Source of the DNA: an uncultured Bacteroidales bacterium
Lineage (GTDB): Bacteria; Bacteroidota; Bacteroidia; Bacteroidales; FEN-979
Assembly (NCBI GenBank): GCA_903926565.1
Contig: CAIYJU010000158.1
Span: 1 to 56,859, forward strand
Length of the DNA: 56,859 bases
Direction: 5' to 3'
Part shown: positions 51,174 through 56,859 of the stretch, piece by piece
Layout of the letters: each line of letters starts with the position of its first letter
Numbering within the stretch: the first letter of the stretch is position 1
Translations under genes and position numbers: made by a program
Notes under the pieces: generated by a model
Databases searched by the model: none
Seen by the model: the letters and a program-made list of their open reading frames with translations, nothing else
What the model was told of the DNA's origin: nothing

Positions 51174-53357
51174 ATGAAAAAAATCTTACTTCTGCTGGTA
51201 ATTGTATTCCTTGCTTCCGGGATATCGGCGCAACAGCTCTCTTACAGGTTTGTAAATCCTAGAATAATCCGGTTGTCCGCTGTTGATCATTTACAATTCG
51301 ACGTCCAGATTAAATGTAACACTCCCGGCACCTATTTGTGGCTGAGTTCTATTTATCTTCAGTTCAACAATTCTGCCTTCAACAATGACGCTTTAAATTG
51401 GTCGGTAGTTAAACTCGGAGATTTTGCTGCCTTAAACTCGCAATTTGGGTTCAAGTATAACCTTGTCAAATCGATAACCGGGACCGCCCCGAACAAATTG
51501 TTCAACATGACCCTACATGGGGATGTAAATGTACAGGGTAATGGCCCGAACCCCGATGATTTCACGGAAGTCCCTACTGATTGGACTTCCATTGTGACTA
51601 TACGTGCACGGTTTATTCCCCCGGTTTCCGGCGATTTACTGGCCGGTATTAGTTTTGTTCCTGCCAGTATGAATGGCACTCAACAATATATTACCGGCGC
51701 TCCGGCATATACCCTGTACACCAATCCCAACATTTATGACTCACGAGATTTCGCAGCCGATTATACCGGAAGGATTTATTCGTCCCTTTATGGCTGGTCT
51801 CAAATCGGGGGCACAGTAAACAATACCCAATTCCTCGACTGGGCGTCAAATGTCAGTACCACCGTATGGGAAGGATCTGCCGCAATAACACAACTGGATG
51901 AGGATCCTGCCAAGATCAAGAACCTGCTGATTAAAAACGGGGCAATTCTTACAGTTCCAACGAAAAAATGGCTCACTGTGTCAGGGAACTTGACCATCTC
52001 AGGTGGTACTTCTTACAACAACCTCATCATTGAAAGTGGCGGGTCATTGTTGAACAGTTCGGGTGGCGTTTCTGCCACGGTCAAAAGAGATGTTTCAGCC
52101 TGGGGTGTTCCCTGGCACGGCTGGCATTTGCTGTCATCTCCGGTTGCTTCACAGGCCATCGACCCGGCTTTTACTGCAATACCATCATCCAATTATGATT
52201 TCTATGCATGGAATGAACCATCGTTGCAATGGGTCAACTATAAAAACACCCTTACTCCACCGGTCTGGACCGATGCAAATGTGCTCAATGTGAACGGCTC
52301 CACCGTTCAGGGCGGCTTGAATTTCATCCCGGGCAAAGGCTACCTGGTCAATTATGCAGCCGTTGCAGCAGGAACAAAAACATTCACCGGCACGCTCAAC
52401 AAAGACAACCTTGTCATCAGCAACCTCAGCATCAAACCGGGAACAACGGATAAAGGCTGGCACCTGCTTGGCAACCCGTTCACCTCTGCGCTGACCTGGG
52501 GCACCAACTGGAACCTCACCAACATCATCTCCACCACGAAAATCTGGAAAGAGTCCACCGCTGCTTATGTTGATATCGCCCCGGGCGGGTTCATCCCTGC
52601 CCTCAACGGTTTTATGATTCAGGTCACCCCTGCCTTTGGCGGTAACAATTCGCTCACCATTCCTGCTGCAGAGCGGGTACACAATGCAACCGCATGGTAT
52701 AAGTCATCAACTGACCCGTCAATTGCACTTGTAGCCAACGATGCCGCCGGCCAGACTGCCCAGGAGAGCATTCTGCAGTTCAACGGCGCAGCTACCACCG
52801 GTTTCGACCCTGAGTTCGACTCCCACTTCCTCACAGGATATGCACCACAGTTTTACTCGGTGGCCGGCGATGACCAGCTTTCGACCAACACCCTGCCCGA
52901 TCTGAGCGGCACGATCATGGTGCCGTTTGACTTCATCAAAAACGACGGTGTGAATTTCACCATCGAAGCAACAACGATCGCAAACGTAACCGGCCCGGTT
53001 CTCCTGAACGACCTGAAAACAAACGCATCCCAGGATCTGACAATGAACCCTGTCTATTCTTTCACCTCCGAATCCGGCGATTTGCCCGGCCGCTTCCTGC
53101 TTACGTTCAGCCATGTCGGCATCGGGGAGAACACCAACGGCAGCAACGGAATTTACACATGGGAAAAAACCCTCTATATCAGCAACCCGGGGAGAGCAAC
53201 CCTGGAGCTATTCAACCTCTCCGGCCAGAAACTGCTGACAGAAGAGATCAATACCACAGGAATGTATAAGACCACCCCCTACCTGCCTACCGCATACTAC
53301 GTGGTACGACTGATCACCGGATCAAAGGTTGTAGTTGCCAAAGTATTCCTTCGCTAA
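51174..53357 (+). CDS. Secreted protein with probable T9SS C-terminal sorting domain
   Basis: This 727-residue protein has a signal peptide (MKKILLLLVIVFLASGISAQ), a beta-rich N-terminal domain (FDVQIKCNTPGTYLWLSSIYL), a right-handed-helix-like short-repeat region (LLIKNGAILTVP, LIIESGGSLLNSSGGVSATV) and a long beta-rich body (GWHLLSSPVAS, GWHLLGNPFTS). The C-terminal 75 residues (TLYISNPGRATLELFNLSGQ, MYKTTPYLPTAYYVVRLITG, ending VVAKVFLR) look like a type A sorting domain of the type IX secretion system. It is the only cassette member with such a tail. Function is unknown. Confidence 0.82.
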   Translation: MKKILLLLVIVFLASGISAQQLSYRFVNPRIIRLSAVDHLQFDVQIKCNTPGTYLWLSSIYLQFNNSAFNNDALNWSVVKLGDFAALNSQFGFKYNLVKSITGTAPNKLFNMTLHGDVNVQGNGPNPDDFTEVPTDWTSIVTIRARFIPPVSGDLLAGISFVPASMNGTQQYITGAPAYTLYTNPNIYDSRDFAADYTGRIYSSLYGWSQIGGTVNNTQFLDWASNVSTTVWEGSAAITQLDEDPAKIKNLLIKNGAILTVPTKKWLTVSGNLTISGGTSYNNLIIESGGSLLNSSGGVSATVKRDVSAWGVPWHGWHLLSSPVASQAIDPAFTAIPSSNYDFYAWNEPSLQWVNYKNTLTPPVWTDANVLNVNGSTVQGGLNFIPGKGYLVNYAAVAAGTKTFTGTLNKDNLVISNLSIKPGTTDKGWHLLGNPFTSALTWGTNWNLTNIISTTKIWKESTAAYVDIAPGGFIPALNGFMIQVTPAFGGNNSLTIPAAERVHNATAWYKSSTDPSIALVANDAAGQTAQESILQFNGAATTGFDPEFDSHFLTGYAPQFYSVAGDDQLSTNTLPDLSGTIMVPFDFIKNDGVNFTIEATTIANVTGPVLLNDLKTNASQDLTMNPVYSFTSESGDLPGRFLLTFSHVGIGENTNGSNGIYTWEKTLYISNPGRATLELFNLSGQKLLTEEINTTGMYKTTPYLPTAYYVVRLITGSKVVVAKVFLR

Positions 53358-53399
53358 CCAGGTCTTCATCCAGATGAAAAATCTATAACATTTCGCATC

Positions 53400-53648
53400 A
53401 TGAAAAAAAATATCAAACCCCTCTTCTTCACGCTCTTCATCGTTTGTTTCATGGCAATTGCCCAAATCGGGTTGTCGCAGGCACCATTGCCGCCGTCAGA
53501 CAATGGCGGCAATGAAAACAGGAAGCCTGGCGGCAACACAGCTCCGATCGACGGGGGATTGTATGTTGCACTCACCCTTGCGGCCGGTTTTGGCGTATAT
53601 AAACTGGTCAAAGTGATACAAAACAGGAAGCAGGCGGCAGGAAATTGA
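53400..53648 (+). CDS. Small secreted protein with PID-CTERM-like tail, copy 2
   Basis: This 82-residue paralog of the 42029 gene has a signal peptide (FIVCFMAIAQIGLSQ), the shared linker (QAPLPPSDNGG, then ENRKPGGNTAP), a canonical PIDGG motif, a hydrophobic helix (LYVALTLAAGFGVYKLV) and a basic end (QNRKQ). This fits the PID-CTERM sorting signal pattern better than copy 1. The stop TGA overlaps the TTG start of the next gene (TTGA), so the two are probably coupled. Exosortase-type processing or membrane anchoring is inferred. Confidence 0.84.
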   Translation: MKKNIKPLFFTLFIVCFMAIAQIGLSQAPLPPSDNGGNENRKPGGNTAPIDGGLYVALTLAAGFGVYKLVKVIQNRKQAAGN

Positions 53649-54505
53649 GCCTTCTACACCGAAGGAGAAGTAAACCGCTCCCTAAGCCTTTGGAAGGGCC
53701 GTTTTCAGAACGTGCCCTTCTTGACGTGAGCCTGTTTTCCACCTTACTTTTTGTATTTTCAGCCCTGTTGGTTCAGTTTTTACTGAACCAATACACGGTA
53801 TGGCTGTTGAGTTCAAATTCAGTCTATTTTCAGAGCAGCCTGTTTACTATAAATTATTCCTCAGAAAGCAAATGGGCCGAAGACCAGATATATTTCATCT
53901 TCGGTTCTGGGCCCGTGATCTTGTCGGCCATCGGATTCATTTTGCTGTTTGTGCTGGGACACATCAGGATGGCTGGCTGGAAAACAAAGCTGGCCCTGAC
54001 CTGGCTCACATTTATGCTCGTGAACATCCTGCCCTGCAGCATGGTTGCCGGTGTGTTTTTTTACGATGGCTTCGGTATTGCGTTTCACTGGTTTACAAGC
54101 AGCTACATTGCCCGTGGGGCGATTGCCCTGACCGTTTTCATGATCGCTGTTCTTCTGCGACGTCACTGGCAATGGCTCTTTCTCAAAACTTCGTACACCT
54201 CTGCATTCCTGGATATCGCCCCCAGCCAGAGGACCTTCCTTGAATATGTATATTACCGGCCCTGGATTTACGGGCTGCTGATTCTCCTGTTCTTCAACTG
54301 GCCGTTCACCAATTTTTTCTGGCGTGCCTTCCTGTTATGTTATGGGTTTGTGGCCATCCCCCTCCTCGACCACAGGAATAAATACTACAACATTCATATC
54401 ACAAAACTGAATCAAAAAAAATTCTCCACCCGACCGCAGGTGATCTTTCTTGGCATCCTCCTGTTAATTATCTGGATTGGAGATAACTTCTTTTTAAATT
54501 ACTGA
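53645..54505 (+). CDS. Polytopic membrane protein, function unknown
   Basis: This 286-residue protein has a positively charged N-terminus (SLLHRRRSKPLPKP) and about six to eight membrane segments (FSTLLFVFSALLVQFLL, VILSAIGFILLFVLG, ALIALTVF-like IARGAIALTVFMIAVLL, PWIYGLLILLFFNWPF, IFLGILLLIIWIG). A Cys within a membrane edge (NILPCSMVAG), an Arg in the following helix and several His are visible, but they do not form a convincing exosortase triad. The start is TTG at 53645, overlapping the upstream stop; the first in-frame ATG is far inside. Coupling to the PID-CTERM-like gene suggests they work together. I do not recognise the family. Confidence 0.7.
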   Translation: MSLLHRRRSKPLPKPLEGPFSERALLDVSLFSTLLFVFSALLVQFLLNQYTVWLLSSNSVYFQSSLFTINYSSESKWAEDQIYFIFGSGPVILSAIGFILLFVLGHIRMAGWKTKLALTWLTFMLVNILPCSMVAGVFFYDGFGIAFHWFTSSYIARGAIALTVFMIAVLLRRHWQWLFLKTSYTSAFLDIAPSQRTFLEYVYYRPWIYGLLILLFFNWPFTNFFWRAFLLCYGFVAIPLLDHRNKYYNIHITKLNQKKFSTRPQVIFLGILLLIIWIGDNFFLNY

Positions 54506-54584
54506 ACAAACAGAAGCCTCCCTAAATGATCCGGCGTATTACGGTAATAAACAATCCGCTCAACATTATTGATCCTCATCAACT

Positions 54585-54626
54585 AAAAAAGAGGCTGTCT
54601 CAAAAGACTGAGGCAGCCTCTTTTTT
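54585..54626. terminator. Bidirectional terminator hairpin at the IS left end
   Basis: AAAAAAGAGGCTG (54585-54597) pairs with CAGCCTCTTTTTT (54614-54626) over 13 bases, leaving a 16-base loop. It lies 80 bases after the membrane-protein stop and can terminate the secretion cassette; its left arm also forms the IS terminal repeat. Confidence 0.85.
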
Positions 54627-54654
54627 GCATTAGGTCCTAAGAATTGCCAGCATT

Positions 54655-54772
54655 GTGCCTTTAGGCACTTAATATGGGTAGGCTTGTGGTGATCGGTTTC
54701 TATCTCGTCCCGTACGGGACGAAATACCCCTTCCCCAATCACCTGCTACCCATATTTCATCCCTAACGGGAT
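54655..54772. repeat. Structured palindromic element upstream of the transposase
   Basis: Nested hairpins occur within 118 bases: GTGCC-ttta-GGCAC (54655-54668), an outer stem AATATGGGTAG / CTACCCATATT (54672-54682 with 54746-54756), an inner perfect palindrome TCGTCCCGTACGGGACGA (54705-54722) and ATCCC-taac-GGGAT (54759-54772). GTGAT (54688-54692) and ATCAC (54738-54742) can also pair. This looks like a dispersed Bacteroidota palindromic repeat with a potentially folded RNA; no gene is here. Confidence 0.75.
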
Positions 54773-54871
54773 TTATCGCTATTATGAGTTATCACCCAGA
54801 TTGTTAACAACTTGTGTATAAGTAAATGGCGTAATGTTCTGTATATCTGCAAGATATGATTATATTGCAGT

Positions 54872-56410
54872 ATGGAAACGATAAAGAGTACAAAAGTTAA
54901 GTTCAAAGAATACGCTCAGAATCAGATCATGCTGATTCCTCCATCCCTGGAAGAGATGATTGATGTAAATCATCCTGTACGTATTGTAAATCAGGTCATT
55001 GACCGAGTCGATATTGATCCTTTGTTTGTCAAGTACAAAGGTGGAGGGACTTCGAGTTATCATCCGCGTATGTTATTGAAGGTTGTTGTCTTCGCCTATC
55101 TGAGCAACATTTATTCTTCTCGCAGAATGGAAGCCACCTTAAAGGAGAATATCCATTTTATGTGGATATCGGGGATGAACACTCCAGATCATAATACCAT
55201 CAATCGTTTCCGTAGTGAACGGTTAAAAGGTGTTCTCAAACAGGTATTTGGAAAGGTTGTTGAATTGTTGGTTGTCGAAGGTTTGGTAACTCTTAAAGAA
55301 GTGTATGTCGATGGAACCAAGATCGAATCCAAAGCAAATCGTTACACCTTCGTATGGGGTAAAGCCATTAAAACGAGTAAAGAAAGAATCAAGAAACAGT
55401 TAGAAGAACTATGGGATTATACACAAACAATTGCAAATGAAGAACTTCAGGACACAACACCCGCTTCCTTTGAACAGATAGATTCTCAGAAAGTTACAGA
55501 TACAATCAACAAAATTAATGAAGCGCTGAAAGATAAACCAGTCAGCAAGAAGGTCATCCAAAAGTTAAAATATGCAGCCAGGAACTGGCCGGAATCGCTT
55601 GATCGGTACGATATTCAAGAGAAAATCCTTAATGGTCGCAATAGCTTCTCCAAGACAGATCCTGATGCAACGTTTATGCGCATGAAAGAAGATCACATGC
55701 TCAACGGACAACTCAAGCCAGCATATAATTGGCAGATATCAACGCAAGATCAATTTATCTTAAATTACAGTATTCATCAAAACCGCACTGATACCAAGAC
55801 ATTATCTTCTCATCTGCAAGGGTTCAACAAATTATATGGGCAAATGCCAGCAACAGTAACTGCAGATGCAGGCTATGGTTCAGAGCAAAACTATCAGTTC
55901 TTAGCAGAACAATATATCCAGGCATTTGTAAAAGACAATTACTTTGACAAGGATCAGAATGGCATTGACAAGAAGCATCCTTTTGTTGCAGACAAGCTCT
56001 ATTATAATGCTGAAACGGATTGCTATTATTGTCCTATGGGCCAACCAATGAGACGAATCGGGAATAGAACACAGACGAATCATGATGGATTTATACAATC
56101 CTATACATGTTATCAGGCTCAGAACTGTCAGGGGTGTCCACTACGTGCGATGTGTCATGAAAATACCGGTAATCGGGTCATCAAGGTGAATCATCAACTC
56201 AGGTTGCTCAAAGCAGAAGCCCGGGCCTTATTACTTAGTGAAGAAGGAATCAAGCACCGAAAGAAACGTCCATGGGATGTAGAACCTGTTTTTGGCAACA
56301 TAAAATATAACAAAGGCTTCAAGCGATTTATGCTCAGCGGCTGTGATAAAGTCGAAATTGAAGTCGGACTGCTCAGTATTGCTCATAATCTAAAAAAATG
56401 GTCCTGCTAA
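54872..56410 (+). CDS. IS1182 family transposase
   Basis: This 512-residue DDE transposase begins METIKSTKVKFKEYAQNQ and has the family features. An N-terminal segment (YHPRMLLKVVVFAYLSNIYSSRRMEA) precedes the first catalytic Asp (EVYVDGTKIESKANRY), the second (PATVTADAGYGSEQNY) and the Glu region near the C-terminus (RPWDVEPVFGNIKYNKGFKRF). A cysteine cluster typical of the family (CYYCPMGQPM, then CQGCPLRAMC) lies between. It appears full length and intact. Confidence 0.93.
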   Translation: METIKSTKVKFKEYAQNQIMLIPPSLEEMIDVNHPVRIVNQVIDRVDIDPLFVKYKGGGTSSYHPRMLLKVVVFAYLSNIYSSRRMEATLKENIHFMWISGMNTPDHNTINRFRSERLKGVLKQVFGKVVELLVVEGLVTLKEVYVDGTKIESKANRYTFVWGKAIKTSKERIKKQLEELWDYTQTIANEELQDTTPASFEQIDSQKVTDTINKINEALKDKPVSKKVIQKLKYAARNWPESLDRYDIQEKILNGRNSFSKTDPDATFMRMKEDHMLNGQLKPAYNWQISTQDQFILNYSIHQNRTDTKTLSSHLQGFNKLYGQMPATVTADAGYGSEQNYQFLAEQYIQAFVKDNYFDKDQNGIDKKHPFVADKLYYNAETDCYYCPMGQPMRRIGNRTQTNHDGFIQSYTCYQAQNCQGCPLRAMCHENTGNRVIKVNHQLRLLKAEARALLLSEEGIKHRKKRPWDVEPVFGNIKYNKGFKRFMLSGCDKVEIEVGLLSIAHNLKKWSC

Positions 56411-56622
56411 GACCATTTCTTGGCAACTTCACCCTTTTTTTTACTTGGCGAATCACCAGTCACCGTATGAGCGGCCTTGGCTGGGGCGATCAGTGTTTGC
56501 TTTTTTTGACCAGATTGTAGTATTGACCCAAACGTAGCCGCGATGCGGTGACGAGGCCGCCCGGCCTGAGGGCAAGAAAAAAAAGAGGACGACCTTTTGG
56601 GACGCCCTCTTTTGTGTTTATT

Positions 56623-56636
56623 AGTCGGGGTGAGAA
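56623..56636 (-). repeat. Extra copy of the tRNA-Pro 3' end
   Basis: AGTCGGGGTGAGAA is an exact 14-base copy of 56684-56697, the 3' end of the tRNA-Pro gene just to its right (61-base offset). It lies ten bases beyond the IS right end. It could be a remnant att-type duplication or a leftover of a former tandem tRNA. Confidence 0.75.
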
Positions 56637-56670
56637 AAAAAACCTTGATTAACTTAATAATCAAGGTTTT
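56635..56670 (-). terminator. Rho-independent terminator of the tRNA-Pro gene
   Basis: On the minus strand AAAACCTTGATTA pairs with TAATCAAGGTTTT (56658-56670 with 56639-56651) over 13 bases, with a six-base loop, followed by a run of T. It lies just downstream of the tRNA 3' end, so it fits as its terminator. Confidence 0.85.
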
Positions 56671-56685
56671 ATGATCTGAATTAAG

Positions 56686-56760
56686 TCGGGGTGAGAAGAC
56701 TCGAACTTCCGACCCCTTGCACCCCATGCAAGTGCGCTAGCCAAGCTGCGCTACACCCAG
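56686..56760 (-). tRNA. tRNA-Pro (anticodon GGG)
   Basis: A 75-base cloverleaf reads on the minus strand. The D arm is GCGC..GCGC, the anticodon stem CTTGC/GCAAG encloses loop ATGGGGT (anticodon GGG, reading CCC), the T arm is GGAAG-TTCGAGT-CTTCT, and the 3' acceptor is CACCCCG plus discriminator A. The 5' acceptor strand is CTGGGTG, so position 2 (T) opposes C71 and does not pair; the other six pairs are good. CCA is not encoded. A terminator follows immediately. Confidence 0.9.
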
Positions 56761-56767
56761 ATAAAAA

Positions 56768-56859
56768 TTAAACAGACCCAATCCCTTCAAATTGCATTTC
56801 CGCTTTTTTGAATTCTTTGACGGCAATGGATGCGCTTTGCTCGATGATTTTTTCTAAGG
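56768..56859 (-). CDS. C-terminal end of an unidentified protein (cut by window edge)
   Basis: An open minus-strand frame enters from the right edge and ends at TAA (56768-56770). About 29 residues are visible: LEKIIEQSASIAVKEFKK, then AEMQFEGIGSV. The charged helix-like composition suggests a real soluble protein. It ends eight bases before the tRNA 5' end in the same orientation. The family is not recognised. Confidence 0.5.
   Translation of the reverse strand, partial: LEKIIEQSASIAVKEFKKAEMQFEGIGSV

Larger units (their letters stand above)
54585..56613 (+). mobile_element. IS1182-type insertion sequence
   Basis: The left end AAAGAGGCTGTCTCAAAAG (from about 54588) matches the reverse complement of the right end ACCTTTTGGGACGCCCTCTT (56592-56611); about 17 of 23 positions agree, so they are imperfect terminal inverted repeats. 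Between them is one transposase gene of the IS1182 family at 54872-56410. The left and right ends each contain a hairpin that could act as a terminator (the right one pairs 56581-56588 with 56606-56613). No clear target duplication was found. The region between the left end and the transposase also contains a structured palindromic element (54655-54772). Confidence 0.8.

Noticed and set aside
53645..54505. Exosortase
   Set aside because: It is multi-pass with a Cys near a membrane edge, but the expected Cys-Arg-His order and wording are not convincing, so it is left as unknown.
56407..56727. Minus-strand frame of about 106 codons over the IS right end and tRNA
   Set aside because: It runs through the IS end, the terminator and the tRNA, so it is not a coherent gene.

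Overview
The window looks like a chromosomal segment of a Bacteroidota bacterium, probably Bacteroidales-like and environmental. The evidence is the B-type SdhCAB operon, lineage-restricted small families (DUF3822, DUF2795, DUF7935-like, a solo HSDR_N protein, Bacteroidota-type AMP nucleosidase), FISUMP surface proteins, T9SS-type C-terminal sorting signals, and promoters matching the Bacteroidota -7 box TAnnTTTG rather than TATAAT.

Layout. 1-3248: three tandem paralogous secreted FISUMP proteins on the minus strand, the first cut by the window edge. 3504-14277: housekeeping genes: nadD, an alpha/beta hydrolase, aminopeptidase P, sdhCAB, pdxB-gnd and holB. 14285-18157: two tandem TMTC-like membrane/TPR proteins. 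18236-24487: an AlkD-like repair protein, a DUF7935-like protein, a PduO-type cobalamin adenosyltransferase, a DUF2795 protein, rsmD with DUF3822, an HSDR_N protein, AMP nucleosidase and holA. 24490-28889: two tandem long-chain acyl-CoA ligases and a short-chain dehydrogenase. 28917-33759: purL and trxB. 33832-36711: a large secreted C10 (streptopain-like) protease with a T9SS tail, followed by an HD hydrolase. 38047-41931: a soluble multi-PAS histidine kinase split by one frameshift, its NarL-type response regulator and a decayed second regulator. 42029-54505: a seven-gene same-strand cassette of secreted repeat proteins bracketed by two copies of a tiny secreted PID-CTERM-like protein, the second coupled to a polytopic membrane protein. 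54585-56613: an IS1182-type insertion sequence. 56686-56760: tRNA-Pro(GGG), then the C-terminal end of one more gene.

Three things stand out. First, the 42029-54505 cassette looks like an uncharacterised cell-surface system. It has an adhesin of 12 fibronectin-like repeats carrying two DUF1566/lectin-fold domains, a PKD-like protein ending in paired dockerin-like motifs, a T9SS-type protein, and candidate sorting/anchoring small proteins plus a membrane partner. A two-component system lies directly upstream. Second, short repeats have colonised this genome. The same 18-bp GC-rich unit forms an array in the 5' leader of AMP nucleosidase and an in-frame array inside purL. purL also carries two other repeat-like in-frame segments, and its ends lie in a near-perfect inverted repeat. 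Third, the kinase frameshift is explained by loss of a single G near 39412.

Start codons were chosen by family N-termini and signal peptides, so several genes are shorter than their longest open frame. All family assignments come from reading motifs by eye; no database search was possible.
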